Assembly: GCA_964019335.1 (NCBI GenBank)
Contig: OZ025701.1
Location: 62,001-126,000, forward strand
Reading direction: 5' to 3'
Origin: Diplonema japonicum
Lineage: Eukaryota > Euglenozoa > Diplonemea > Diplonemida > Diplonemidae
Length of the DNA stretch: 64,000 bases
Shown here: in pieces, positions 10,473 through 20,122 of the stretch
Position numbering within the stretch: position 1 is the stretch's first letter
Layout of the letters: each line of letters starts with the position of its first letter
The notes under the pieces: model-generated
Told to the model about the DNA's origin: nothing
Database searches by the model: none
The model's input: the letters and a program-made list of their open reading frames with translations, nothing else
Translations under genes and position numbers: made by a program

Positions 10473-12149
10473 CTACTTAAAAGCAAGTTTGAAAAAACTC
10501 GAAACTACCAACATGCTGCAAAGATTCGACAACGACAGTGTGCTTTCCCTTCCCGTGATCCTCACGACAGAGCGTATGTGTTCCTCTATGGTTTTGATAG
10601 TGGTGTTCGGAGCAAGGGCTTTGATGACGGACACGACAGACACAAGGTCGTGCTTGTCGCCTTCCACCTTAGCGAGTGCTCCGAGTGAGGTCACAATACT
10701 GGTAACAAACGACTTTGCCTTGTCGGTGTATGACCACAAGATGCCTTCCTCTAGATCCTTGAGACCTTCTGTTGTCACACACTTGCCATGTGGAAGGGTT
10801 TCTATCAGGGCATCATGTTCTGTCGTGCTCAGCCAGGTCAGTGTCGTGAGGTACTTAAGGGCCTCGCTGTGGAAAGCTTCCGCCTCACAGTCATGATCAA
10901 TCTGCATCACAGTGTCAAGCACTTTTGTGCTGTACTCCAAGGAAGCGGTGATGACCTCAGCAGACGTGGACTCCGTAAGGATGTCATAGAACGTGCTGAA
11001 CATGAAATCTTCCTCGTGGTCGGTGCAGGCCAGTGAGATGCTGCACGCTACCTGCAGCGTCTTGGTGTACCCCTTCATAACCCGCGTCATCCACAAAAAG
11101 TAGTCTTCATGGATGGGTCTCTCCATCTGCCTGTTCTGTCTGTACTCAATGAACTGCGTGATGAGCTTCTTCATCTCCTCTTCCGAAAGGTTCAACCGCT
11201 TCACCTTTCTCGGGAGCGGGTCGTCTGCATTTTCCTCCCACTGAGCCAGCGACACGGCTCGCGACCGCCTTTTGTTCATCCAGTCGGGCACGTTCGACTT
11301 CCTTCTCTTGTGCTTTGCATCGTCGAGCTCGATTTTCAACTCCTCCAGCCTCTGCTGCAGATCCTGCACCTCACTTTTAAGGACCTCCTCGGAGTGTGAC
11401 AAATCGTGCGCCCGCCGTTCCACACGCCGCAATGTCTTCTTCAGTGTCGAGACGTTCTCCTCTGACTCCTCGAGCTGAGCGCGCACCTCAAGCACACACC
11501 CCTCTAGCGACGCGGAGACACCCGCCAGTTCCTTGTAGTGCTGCTCTTTTAAATTTCGGATGGTCTCCTCCATTTCTTTGACCTGCTCAGGGATAGCGCC
11601 TTTATCTTCCGCGCGGCTGTTCTGGCGTATGAAAAGTCGGGACTTGTCCTGCTCTTTAGGTGGCAGAGGTGAGAAGTTCGCGAGGGGCTCCTGCTGGACG
11701 TGCCACCTTATGAAGGACTCAACGGTCAGGATGGGTGTGAGCAGGATGTGGCTGTACTGTCTGAAGTGCTTAGATAGGGCTTCGAGGATGGAGCAAGTGC
11801 CTTTGAGCTTCAGCATCCATTGCTCACGTTCGTCTGTGACGCCATCAGCGATGCAGGACAGGCTAGCAGCAAGGCGCTCCATCTCCTCAAGGAGGAGGGG
11901 CTTCTCTGTGGTGTCGGGTGCTGTCGGCACCTGATGTTCATGTACGGAGGGTGCAAGTTGCGTCACCTGTCCCAGCCGCTTCCTCACTACTGGCTGCCTT
12001 GGGATGATCAGATCTACGTTCAGCCGCCTGTTGTTCTTCCCCTTGCTTGAAGGCCAGTGGGTGATCCTCCTCCTTCTGTCTGGGTACATATTTAAATCCC
12101 ACTCATTAGCATCCTTACCAAAGTACGCCAGGTGTAGGTCCTGCGCCAT
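10473..12149 (-). CDS. Coiled-coil protein of unknown function
   Basis: 558 aa, intronless. The N-terminal ~60 residues contain WDLNMYPDRRRRITHW and a basic patch. A long heptad-rich coiled coil lies at about 190-285 (KEMEETIRNLKEQHYKEL onward, rich in E/K/L). A helical, possibly globular C-terminal region follows (about 320-558). No enzymatic motif, signal peptide or membrane segment is seen. The ATG follows a short AG acceptor (GACAG|GTATGG), so the initiator sits two bases into the exon. Structural or scaffold function is the most one can infer. Confidence 0.7.
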   Translation of the reverse strand: MAQDLHLAYFGKDANEWDLNMYPDRRRRITHWPSSKGKNNRRLNVDLIIPRQPVVRKRLGQVTQLAPSVHEHQVPTAPDTTEKPLLLEEMERLAASLSCIADGVTDEREQWMLKLKGTCSILEALSKHFRQYSHILLTPILTVESFIRWHVQQEPLANFSPLPPKEQDKSRLFIRQNSRAEDKGAIPEQVKEMEETIRNLKEQHYKELAGVSASLEGCVLEVRAQLEESEENVSTLKKTLRRVERRAHDLSHSEEVLKSEVQDLQQRLEELKIELDDAKHKRRKSNVPDWMNKRRSRAVSLAQWEENADDPLPRKVKRLNLSEEEMKKLITQFIEYRQNRQMERPIHEDYFLWMTRVMKGYTKTLQVACSISLACTDHEEDFMFSTFYDILTESTSAEVITASLEYSTKVLDTVMQIDHDCEAEAFHSEALKYLTTLTWLSTTEHDALIETLPHGKCVTTEGLKDLEEGILWSYTDKAKSFVTSIVTSLGALAKVEGDKHDLVSVVSVIKALAPNTTIKTIEEHIRSVVRITGRESTLSLSNLCSMLVVSSFFKLAFK

Positions 12150-12891
12150 ACCTGTCCTGCAGTGTCTGTGGAATTGAAAGGAGTTCCCACAAATTAAATA
12201 AAAAGGTACTTTCTTGTGTTTTTGTATGTTTTTCTCTCTCTTGTTAAAATCAACTTTTATTCTTTCTTTTCTTTTTTTCTTAGATTATTAAACATGATGA
12301 TACACAGAGCGTACCTTCAAGCACGGGGCAAGGCAAGCAGGCTGGGGGAAAGAGAGGGGGGTGTACTACTCAATTTTTCTGATAAGGAAACTAAATTCAA
12401 ATAATAATAAAAAAGGACCCCAGTGACAGTGGTTGCACAGATAAGCGGTTGGGTGAGAAATTACCAACATCCCTCTTGAGTCCAGACAAGCACGATTTAT
12501 TCTCCTTTTTTTCGCCAAGTTTTGTTTGTGCGCAATGATTACAACCTTCTACCTAATAAGGAGATTATTTGCAACGCAGAGCAGAGTGCCGCCAAGGTTC
12601 CTTTTGATAACTATAATAACAAGCGTTTCAGTTCACATAAAAGAACCGTTTGGAAGAAAGGCCGCTTTTGCAAAGACCAGCCTCTCCTGCCTTTTTCTTT
12701 CTTCTTTCTTTTTCATTTTTTTTGCATACAAGTCTTTTCAAAAGATTATTAAAACCTGTTTTCCGGGAAACAACCAACAACAACAACAAAAAAAAAAGGG
12801 GGGGAAGAAAATACACTATAAAAAAAAAAAGCTTCTTCTTTATTTTCTTTCTCGGGTCGACAAAAAAAAAAGAAAAAAAAAAAACTGTTCA
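12150..12891. other. Intergenic spacer with poly-A/T tracts
   Basis: A T-rich tract adjoins the upstream gene, then A-rich tracts towards 12890 precede the methyltransferase stop. The plus-strand frame running through here is the antisense shadow of the methyltransferase plus homopolymer. Nothing else recognised. Confidence 0.5.
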
Positions 12892-13746
12892 TCATGCTTT
12901 TTGGGCAATGATGCGAACCCCACCGAGCGACCCCCCAGCGAAGAGCTTGCTGACGACGGTGTAGAAATGGTTCATGTTGCCGAAGATGTTCTCGTTGTGG
13001 ACACGGGTGTGGCGGTCCTTCGCTTGCACATACGACGCATGCCGAGAGGAAACGAAGTCAGTCCACTCAGACGTGAGGTCGGTCCATTGGATGTTCTTGA
13101 ACCCAGCACTCTCAAGCGACGCCACGTACTGCTGCCTCGAAGGGAGGACACCCTGCGGGACAGAGACATCGACATCAAGCATGACGGCTTCTTCCTCCGT
13201 GAAAGTCGAGCGGGCGAAAAAGTCCTCAATGAAGAGCCATCCATCTGCGTGCAGCATTGTCGCCATGTTCTTGAACACGCTCGGACGAACCTCCATTGGA
13301 ATGTGCAGGACTGCGAGCCACGAGACTACACCGTCGTTGCCCTTGCCGAGCACGTCGAGGACCTGTTCGTCAGCTGCATTGCCCATGACACACTGTACTT
13401 TGTTTGCCATGTCGCACCTTGATGTCAGGGACTCTGCTAGCTCATGGATGTCCTTTTGGATCTCTAGGCATTTTACGACGCAGTTGCTTTTCTCGCTGAT
13501 AACCCTTGCGGGGCCGCCCAGCCCGCTCCCCACGTCCACCACGCTCTTTCCCTCCCCAAGCTGCATCACGTCAATCACCCTGTCGCACCCCTGCACCCCG
13601 CTGTACGAGAGCATCGTTATTTTGTGCACTACCTCAGCCGGAACGGTCCCTACCTTCCTGTCGTACCCTGCGTCTGCAAGCTCCGACTCGATCCTGTCCA
13701 TGTCTGTGTACAGCTTCATTGTCTTGATATCTTCTGTGACGGTCAT
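12892..13746 (-). CDS. SAM-dependent methyltransferase, phosphoethanolamine/sarcosine MT-like
   Basis: 284 aa, intronless, class I Rossmann methyltransferase. Motif I is VVDVGSGLGGPARV (about residues 68-81), followed by an acidic residue ending strand 2 (KCLEIQ) and DGVVSWLAVLHI as the motif II/IV region. The remainder (GWLFIEDFF, then LPSRQQYVASLESAGFKNIQ) matches small-molecule N-methyltransferases such as phosphoethanolamine and sarcosine/dimethylglycine methyltransferases. No targeting signal is visible, so cytosolic action is likely. The exact substrate is not deducible. The start follows an ACACCAG|GCACCC acceptor. Confidence 0.8.
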   Translation of the reverse strand: MTVTEDIKTMKLYTDMDRIESELADAGYDRKVGTVPAEVVHKITMLSYSGVQGCDRVIDVMQLGEGKSVVDVGSGLGGPARVISEKSNCVVKCLEIQKDIHELAESLTSRCDMANKVQCVMGNAADEQVLDVLGKGNDGVVSWLAVLHIPMEVRPSVFKNMATMLHADGWLFIEDFFARSTFTEEEAVMLDVDVSVPQGVLPSRQQYVASLESAGFKNIQWTDLTSEWTDFVSSRHASYVQAKDRHTRVHNENIFGNMNHFYTVVSKLFAGGSLGGVRIIAQKA

Positions 13747-13873
13747 GGGTGCCTGGTGTGTGGATGACAGAAATATTACGGAGGGGGAATATGGAAAACG
13801 AAAAAAAAACTCTATAAAAATAATATTCGTTTACACGTTTAGAAAACAAAAGGGGGGATGCGTTTCTTTTTTT

Positions 13874-14233
13874 TCAGAACCTCCAGCTTTCGTGGACATC
13901 TGCCCACGAAAAGCGCGACTGCTGGACTTTTGAGTAAATGATGTCGATGCTGACCTGCGCTTGCTTGCACCACGCATAGGCGATGCGGGGGTCTATGTAG
14001 TTCCACAAGACGCTGTTCCGTGTCGCGGGCAAGGTACTGTACTGTGTCGTGGGCACTGACGACACCAAGCGTTCAGACATTCTGACCTTGTGTCTGATTT
14101 TTGCAACCCTTATCTCCAACCCCTCTTCGGTAGACGGGAAGGCCACCCTTCTAGGCCTTTTTGGAGGCCTTGCCCCAAGCCCTGTTTGCACGACCGGTGG
14201 CGGGAGACAACTGGAACCATCACCGTACTCCAT
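13874..14233 (-). CDS. Degenerate paralogue of topoisomerase IB small subunit, lacking the SK of SKxxY
   Basis: 119 aa. The C-terminal half (NYIDPRIAYAWCKQAQVSI, then FSWADVHESWRF) aligns with the end of eukaryotic topoisomerase IB and with the next gene upstream (NYIDPRVISAWCSREN, FPWAININDDWRF). Where the active-site SKxxY is expected it has NSVLWNY: the tyrosine position is kept (about Y79) but Ser-Lys is replaced. The N-terminus has PPKRPRRVAF, a possible nuclear signal, and a Gly/Pro-rich start instead of the long linker of the neighbour. The ATG at 14233 follows TTGCTCACAG. It may be a catalytically dead partner or a regulatory decoy, or a recent degenerate duplicate; the open frame and clean start argue that it is expressed. 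Confidence 0.65.
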   Translation of the reverse strand: MEYGDGSSCLPPPVVQTGLGARPPKRPRRVAFPSTEEGLEIRVAKIRHKVRMSERLVSSVPTTQYSTLPATRNSVLWNYIDPRIAYAWCKQAQVSIDIIYSKVQQSRFSWADVHESWRF

Positions 14234-14416
14234 ATCTATGCCTGTGAGCAAGAATATTAACAAAACGCTGGGTTCTCAAAAAAAAAAAAAAAAAAAACGG
14301 TTCTTATAAAAGTTCTTCGTACAAAATAAAAATAAAAATAAAAGAAGCGGGGCGAGGGGGAAAAGGGTTTTAGGATATAAGGGGAACACACTAAACAAAG
14401 ACGCGAGATGCGGGGG

Positions 14417-15503
14417 TCAGAACCTCCAGTCGTCGTTGATGTTGATGGCCCAGGGAAACTTCTTCTGTAGAGTCTTCGAGTAGACCTGAGTGATGCCCAC
14501 ATTTTCACGCGAGCACCATGCACTGATGACACGGGGGTCGATGTAATTAGTTTTAGAAGTGGTCAGACTGACTTCCTGTAGATTGTTTGCTTTGCTCGCT
14601 GTATTATAAGGCATACCTTTGACTCGTCTTTCATGGACAAGTTCGATTCCTGTTTTGTGATCTGCTGCTTGAGCTTCTCGATCTTCTTTTCCAGAGCATC
14701 AATATTAGAGGGGAATGGCTGCTTTGTGGGTTGCTTAGGGGGCTTCTTGTTTTTCTCTTCTTCCGCTTGGATTCTTGCAGCTTCCGTTGCGGTGGCACTA
14801 CGATATAATTTATTTTTAAAAAAAAGAAATCATTGGGAACATGGCACATACTCACTCAAGTCCATGCGTGAGACAAGGTCCAAGGCAATCAGCGCAAGGG
14901 TTGCTTTGTCATCGTCATTGAGGTCGATGTCTTCTTTTTCCTCCTAATGGCGCGTGGAAAGAGAAGAAAAAGTACTCATTCATACTGGCTCAGCAACAGG
15001 CAGCACTCTCTTCTTCGATGGCTGGGCAGGCGCCCTCTTCTTTGAGGCTTTTTTCGGTTGCGCCTTCGGTGACGAAGTCCCCCCTGCGGACTTCCTCTTC
15101 TTTTTAGGAATCTGCAAAAATAGTTACGTTTATTTTGAATTCTTGCCGTTTTTTTTTTTCTTTTTTTTTTCTCTCTTTTTTTTGTTACCTCATCGCTGTC
15201 AGAATCGCTTGAAGAGGAGGAGGACGAGGAAGAGGATGAAGAAGAGGAGGAGGAAGACTCGGACTGTTTTCTCTTCACTGGCGACTTCTTAGGAGATGCT
15301 TTTGCTTTCGCGGGAGAACCCGCTTTTTTCACCGGGGAGCCCGCCTTAGGGTCGTAAGGGATGTGCTGTTTTTTTGTTATTTTTCTTTCTCCCCCCCCCC
15401 CCCCCCCCCTCTCTTTTTTCTGTTCTTTCCCCTCCTCATTCTTTGCACACCTTGCCATCTTCTCCTTTCACAAAGCACCCGCCATTCCTGGCGAACATTA
15501 GCA

Positions 15504-15543
<40 letters not shown>

Positions 15544-15806
15544 AGACGTATTTTACATCAGGACATACCAGCCCATTGCCTCTCTTCTCGAGCCTGCTCC
15601 CGTTGGCTTTGAATAAACATTGGTACCCGTTAGTGTACTTCACGTTGTACGTGGCCGCCACGCACACCTTCGTCACGACTTCACCGTATTCCGCCTTTTA
15701 AGTGTTGAGTTTGGCACCTTCCTCATACCACTAGTTTCTCAACAGCACTCTCAATCTGCCCTTTCTCTTCATCGGTGAGAGCCTGGGCCGGGGCGGGCGT
15801 CGTCAT
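14417..15806 (-). CDS. TOP1S: Topoisomerase IB small (catalytic-tyrosine) subunit, detached gene
   Basis: Eight exons (15729-15806, 15569-15694, 15451-15504, 15189-15365, 14986-15111, 14852-14943, 14617-14797, 14417-14575) give a 330-aa frame. The C-terminus has TTSKTNYIDPR with catalytic Tyr at about 289, the hallmark of topoisomerase IB. The large DNA-binding core domain is absent: upstream are a Lys-rich coiled-coil linker (ALEKKIEKLKQQITKQ), a D/E-rich segment, an NLS (IPKKKRKS), a run of Ser, SP-K repeats and a novel ~90-aa N-terminus. In kinetoplastids topoisomerase IB is known to be split into two polypeptides that reassemble in the nucleus; this gene has the size and order of that small subunit. 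Start follows CACCAG. Two introns hold a C run and a GT repeat, which makes those splice sites less certain. Confidence 0.8.
15505..15568. repeat. (GT)n microsatellite within an intron
   Basis: About 34 bp of GT dinucleotide (15507-15540) lies inside the second intron of the topoisomerase small-subunit gene, so on the coding strand the intron is (AC)n just before its CACAG acceptor. Length polymorphism here would alter intron size in an otherwise uniformly tiny-intron gene set. Confidence 0.8.
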
Positions 15807-15878
15807 CTTTAATCCGTCCCTCGTCCCTGGTGCAGGATGCGATCAGTGCTCTGTCTTAATAATTCTTTGAAAATAACT

Positions 15879-16463
15879 CTAAGCTACAAGGTTTGTAAGT
15901 ATATTTGCTAATGCAGAAAAGTGTTTGTCTGAAGGAACGCTGAAGGTGGTGGTTTGCAGTGTGTTCTGTGTAACGCAGAAGGACGACTGCCTTGGGGTGG
16001 TTACTGATGAGATAGTGTCGAATGGTAGGGTGATAGTCCCTGTAGGGAGGACAAAGGTGAGCGAGTCAGATGGCTGTGATAACCAGCAGAACGAAGGTGT
16101 GGGGTTAGGGTTATGTAAAGTGGCGGGGAACCCTGATTCTAGCAAAGGGCTCACGCGTTCGGGTGAGATGTGCTTTGGAGCAATCGGTGAGACAAGAAGA
16201 GGTGAACCGTGTTCCATTGTCTCCTGTCCCATGCTTGAGACCTCTACCTCTGTGTCGCTTTCCATTTCCTCGAAGTCGTCACCTACTTCCAACAGCAGTC
16301 TTCGCAGCTTCATCCTCCACACTGCCTTCCCCACCACACTCCTCACCACCTGTTCGTCCTTCACAAGCTCTTTCAAATCGACAACTTCGTCATAACCAGC
16401 ACGCCGTACTGGGGACACTATCATGCTCAGCCCGTGGCGTGTGAGCCACCTGTCCATTTCCAT
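15879..16463 (-). CDS. SAM-domain-like protein of unknown function
   Basis: 194 aa. The first ~65 residues (MDRWLTRHGLSMIVSPVRRAGYDEVVDLKELV through MKLRRLLLEVG) have the pattern of a sterile alpha motif: W-L near the start, GY-x(3)-DL in the middle and a terminal helix with L-RRLLLEV. The rest is Ser/Thr/Pro-rich and probably disordered. The start at 16463 follows ATCTCAG|GACATGGAA; the frame continues upstream but would include pyrimidine-tract residues. SAM domains mediate protein oligomerisation; no other domain is seen. Confidence 0.6.
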   Translation of the reverse strand: MEMDRWLTRHGLSMIVSPVRRAGYDEVVDLKELVKDEQVVRSVVGKAVWRMKLRRLLLEVGDDFEEMESDTEVEVSSMGQETMEHGSPLLVSPIAPKHISPERVSPLLESGFPATLHNPNPTPSFCWLSQPSDSLTFVLPTGTITLPFDTISSVTTPRQSSFCVTQNTLQTTTFSVPSDKHFSALANILTNLVA

Positions 16464-16527
16464 GTCCTGAGATGGCTCGTTGCAGAAGAGCCAAAGACAA
16501 TATTTTACAATAGATAGAATATAGCAA

Positions 16528-17334
16528 TCAGTGGTTATGGACGTGGTAGTGCAGTACACCGTACGCCCAGAACCCTTCCCCGGCGTTCTGTGGAAGGGGC
16601 GGGATGTTCGCAGGCAGCCGCGGTTGGGCGAATGAAGGCGCAGCCACCGGCTGGGGGGGATGGTGGTGTTGGTGGTAGTGATGATGATGATGATGATGAT
16701 GGCGTTGGTGGCGTTGCGGCTGTGGTGGGGACGGCGTGGTGTTGAAAGACATTCGCCCGTCGCGCAGAAGTGCTGTGGGCTTTACCTGAGATCCTTCGCT
16801 TGATTTCACAACCCCTTGCGAAGTACCTTTCTTGTACCGTCCCACCCCCTGCTCTGCTTCCCATTGCTTGCAAGCATCATTCCACTCATCAGGCGTTGTG
16901 TGCACAGGTGTGCCATCTAGGTTCGACTGCACTGCTATTGCATTAGGGTTATTAGGATCTGCCCGTTTCATCTTCTGCACCTTTTCCCAGAACGTGTGCG
17001 AAGCATGGAAGGTGATCTCTCCATCACTTCCCTGTACAGTCACGGTGTGGGGGTTGGCCTCTTCCCACTCCTTTACATACCCCCTCATGAATTGCTGGTT
17101 CACTTTCAGCTTCTCGTTGCTGTGCGAAGGTGAAACCACAAACAGCGGAGGGGGTTGTGGTGCATCACGCACCGCATCCACAAAGTTACCCCAGAAATCT
17201 AGATCTGCGGGGAACGTGAACTTCTTAATCTCGCCATCCATCGTGTTAAAGGTCCCCTTCGTCTCGCGCTCCTTTGCCCGAGATATCCCCTGGGCGCCCA
17301 CGGGCTTCATGCATGGGACCAGCAATTGGCGCAT
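16528..17334 (-). CDS. Trp-containing repeat protein with His-rich tail, unknown function
   Basis: 268 aa. The first ~170 residues appear to hold three related ~55-aa units, each with a DGE/DGT turn followed by an F/P segment and a W-containing helix (DLDFWGNFVDAVRDA, HTFWEKVQKMKRADP, PDEWNDACKQWEAE). A basic linker leads to a His-rich tract (HHHHHHHHYHQHHH, about 215-230) and a Pro-rich C-terminus. The His run is encoded by a CAT/CAC repeat and could bind metal, but may be simple slippage. ATG at 17334 is used because an acceptor (TCACAACAG) lies six bases upstream. Family not recognised. Confidence 0.6.
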   Translation of the reverse strand: MRQLLVPCMKPVGAQGISRAKERETKGTFNTMDGEIKKFTFPADLDFWGNFVDAVRDAPQPPPLFVVSPSHSNEKLKVNQQFMRGYVKEWEEANPHTVTVQGSDGEITFHASHTFWEKVQKMKRADPNNPNAIAVQSNLDGTPVHTTPDEWNDACKQWEAEQGVGRYKKGTSQGVVKSSEGSQVKPTALLRDGRMSFNTTPSPPQPQRHQRHHHHHHHHYHQHHHPPQPVAAPSFAQPRLPANIPPLPQNAGEGFWAYGVLHYHVHNH

Positions 17335-17389
17335 CTTCACCTGTTGTGAGAATGATATTTGTAAAGTCGTGTGCAGTCAGAAGGAATAT

Positions 17390-19021
17390 CTATGCTGTAC
17401 ATTTGAATCGTAAGAAAGGGTTTGCGGGTTGTTTAGGCTTTACAACCTCGGCTTCGATCGATTGCTCTTCGGAGGCGGGCGCGGACTGCGAGGCTTCACT
17501 ACCTTCTTCAATACACACAACCTCCTCTTCCTCTTCGTTGTCCTCTTCTTCCTCCTCGGTGGTGTACTCCTCGCTGGCCACGTAAGCAGCTATGGTGTCC
17601 CTATTGTCAGTGGGCATTGTCTCCGCCATCAGCTCCAGCCTTGCCCTGACTACCCCATCGCTCTCCTTGTCAGGCGAGAGCCTCCTCACTTTGTAAACCG
17701 GTTCCCCGTCTTCCTCTGCCTTTGGCTCTTCGGTGCAGTAGAAGAAAAACCTGCTCCTCACCACACACGCTGTACTCCTCTTAGAGCTTTCAACCTTAAC
17801 AACCGCTGCTGGCGCCTTGCTGCTAGATGCGGGGCGCTTCTTGTGCACGGTTGAGGGGCCGCTGCTGTTGACCTTGTCCTCGCTTTCCTTTTTCTCTTCT
17901 TTCACGTGCTCCTCCATCACTCGCGGCTTCCGCACAAGGTGTCCCAGCAGAGACCCCTGAGCAAGGTTAGGCCCCGTCTTTTTCCTCAGCCTCAGATTCT
18001 TGTAGTTCTTCATGTTGCAGTTATATGTGCCGATGTACGGCTGAAGAGTAGTAGGGTCGGTCTCGAAGGAGGCGATCCGGGCAACGAGGGAGGGGTCCCA
18101 AGGGGTGCCGATGAGGAGGTGAGGCGGCGTGGGTGGAACAACCACTGGGGGGTGCAGGTGCTCGAGGGTGTTGCCCGAGGGGTCGATGACACACTGGTGG
18201 CGGAAGGCGTAGAGCGCATTGCGGTAGCCGGTGAGGTACTCCGCAAGGACGGGGGCAGGGTAGTCCACACTCAGGTGCGCGAGAATCGCTTCGATATCAG
18301 GGAACTGAGCACGAAGCTTGAAGGCCTTCTTGATACCAATACCTCTCAAGGAAGGAAGGTAGTCGCAGCCCGCAAGGACACACGCCTCGAGGAATGCGTC
18401 AGCATTGAGGTCAGGAGGCACAACGATCGAATGAGCGAGGAGCTGCCCAGTGCCGGTTGCGTCCATTTTGGTGAAGACATTAGCAACACAGTGGGCAACG
18501 AGGTCGCTGTCCTCTGTGATGACTACGTCGATGAGGTGCCTGTGCGACAGGTAGGCAAGCTGCGCATCAGCTTCATATGGTGCAAGCACCACCTGCACGT
18601 CGTTGTGCCGCAGGACACGGATGACGGTGATGGCAAGCTCGGGGGTCACATCATATGAGTTGGCATAGAGGTCCATCGCCTTCAGCCTGTCACCACTCTC
18701 AAGGCACTTCTTTGCTCTCTCCTTGCACTCCGCCCGCTTGGCATGCCGTCCTACATTCGTGCCTTCTTTTAAAGGAAGGTCTGCTCCGTCGAAAACGACA
18801 ACCGGCACCACCCCCGCATCCGTTAGGATCTGCACCCTGTCTAGGAAGTATTTCAAATACGCCTGTGTTTCCAGCCCCACGCTCAGCTCATAGGCACAGC
18901 TGTACACCGCCCTGTGGAGCCACGCATACCCATCGATACCTGCCCGCTTCCCTCGGAACTTGCTTATGTGCACCTCCTCCGTATTCTCTTTGAGTGCTTT
19001 TAGCAGCCCACTGATGCCCAT
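17390..19021 (-). CDS. EXO1: Exonuclease 1 (XPG/FEN family 5'-3' nuclease)
   Basis: 543 aa, intronless. It begins MGISGLLKALK as EXO1 does. N-region: KRAGIDGYAWLHRAVYSCA, then VPVVVFDGADLPLK. I-region: VVLAPYEADAQLAYL and VVITEDSDLVAHC, supplying the metal-binding acidic residues. A helix-hairpin-helix follows (GCDYLPSLRGIGIKKAFKL). The order and the arch spacing fit EXO1 rather than FEN1. The C-terminal third is disordered, Lys/Ser- and then Glu-rich, ending NPFLRFKCTA. EXO1 acts in mismatch repair, end resection and flap removal in the nucleus. ATG at 19021 lies after TTTTCAG|CACAAG; the long upstream extension of the frame is polypyrimidine tract. Confidence 0.9.
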   Translation of the reverse strand: MGISGLLKALKENTEEVHISKFRGKRAGIDGYAWLHRAVYSCAYELSVGLETQAYLKYFLDRVQILTDAGVVPVVVFDGADLPLKEGTNVGRHAKRAECKERAKKCLESGDRLKAMDLYANSYDVTPELAITVIRVLRHNDVQVVLAPYEADAQLAYLSHRHLIDVVITEDSDLVAHCVANVFTKMDATGTGQLLAHSIVVPPDLNADAFLEACVLAGCDYLPSLRGIGIKKAFKLRAQFPDIEAILAHLSVDYPAPVLAEYLTGYRNALYAFRHQCVIDPSGNTLEHLHPPVVVPPTPPHLLIGTPWDPSLVARIASFETDPTTLQPYIGTYNCNMKNYKNLRLRKKTGPNLAQGSLLGHLVRKPRVMEEHVKEEKKESEDKVNSSGPSTVHKKRPASSSKAPAAVVKVESSKRSTACVVRSRFFFYCTEEPKAEEDGEPVYKVRRLSPDKESDGVVRARLELMAETMPTDNRDTIAAYVASEEYTTEEEEEDNEEEEEVVCIEEGSEASQSAPASEEQSIEAEVVKPKQPANPFLRFKCTA

Positions 19022-20122
19022 GTTTTTTCTTCTTTTTTTCTTGTGCTGAAAACATGTAATTTTCCGTTTCTTGGTAATTTCATTCCGTTTTCTTTTTATA
19101 ATAATAGAATCAGAGTGAGGTGTGGAAGGAGATGGGGTAGACACAGGAGAAATATGGGAAATATAAAAAAAAAAAGAAGAGGGAGAAATGAAGAGGGGGG
19201 GGGGGGGGGGGGGGGTACGGGGCGTGTGAAAGCAAAAGGCGGGGAAACAGGACTGGGGCTGAGACAAAAAAAAAAACTGTAAGGGACAAAGAAAAAAGAA
19301 AAAGCGCGCCAGGCGTCAGACAAATGTCCGGGGAGGGGGGGGTCTCTCTACGTTTTCATTCCGGGTTTATTTTCTGTTCAAAAACTGGGGCGCTTCACAA
19401 GCCCCCCCTGCCAAGGTGTCTTCCTCATTTAAAAGAAACCCAGAGTTTTGTCAGGCCGACATCTCTTTTCCGTTTTACAGTAATGGGGGAAAATATGGAA
19501 GAGAAAAAAATGAAAAATAAAGAATAACAACAACAAAGAAAAGAAAAAAATACTCACAGAAACCTCACCCCCCCCCCCCCCCCCATTTCGCTTCTATTGT
19601 CAACAAGAAGCCATTCGCTTTCTCTTGTTTCTCTATTCATTTTAAATAACTTCTTTCTTGATATCTCTTGTGTCTTCTTTTTTTTCCCCTTCTTTTTTAA
19701 ATAATTTCCCTTCCTACCAAGGTACTTGAAAGGAGAAAGAGAGGAGGGGGGAAAAAAAAGGGGAAAAAAAAAGGGGGGGAACCTAAAACATATCGGGTGT
19801 GGGCGGCAGAATAAAAAAAAAAAAAAAAGAAAAGGAAAAGTAAATTTCGCTTCGATACTGATGGCTGGTGGCTGGGTTAGAAAAAAAAAAAAGAAGAAAT
19901 GACTTTAGTTGCTTCACAAATCGCTAGGCCTGTGAGTCAATTTCAAGAAAAGAAATTCTCTATAGGGCGGGTGGTGACCTTTGGTTTCTTTGTTCCCCTC
20001 CACCTATTTATATTCTCTCCCCCCTTTTTTGCGCTTTTTGCTTACTTAAAAGCGATTAAAGCTGTTGTTTCAGTTATGAAACCATATAAAATTTGAAAAA
20101 CAAAACACAAAATTTGCAAACT
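19022..20122. other. Intergenic, homopolymer-rich
   Basis: Spacer between the nuclease gene and a TIR element. It contains a G run near 19195-19215, a C run near 19569, many A runs and C/T tracts. No gene or structured RNA recognised. Confidence 0.5.

Noticed and set aside
12526-13422. 298-aa plus-strand ORF
   Set aside because: Antisense to the methyltransferase; the rest is poly-Lys/Phe homopolymer, no motif.
15507-15540. Telomere-like or promoter repeat
   Set aside because: It is a plain GT dinucleotide run within an intron, not a TTAGGG-type telomeric repeat.
15374-15616. Plus-strand proline/valine-rich ORF
   Set aside because: Read from the C run, GT repeat and antisense intron/exon sequence only.
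17740-17800. Possible 34-nt intron GTGAGG...GAAG within the EXO1 gene
   Set aside because: Removing it breaks the otherwise continuous frame, and it does not start GTATGY.
17906-18658. 250-aa plus-strand ORF
   Set aside because: Antisense to the EXO1 catalytic domain; no motif of its own.
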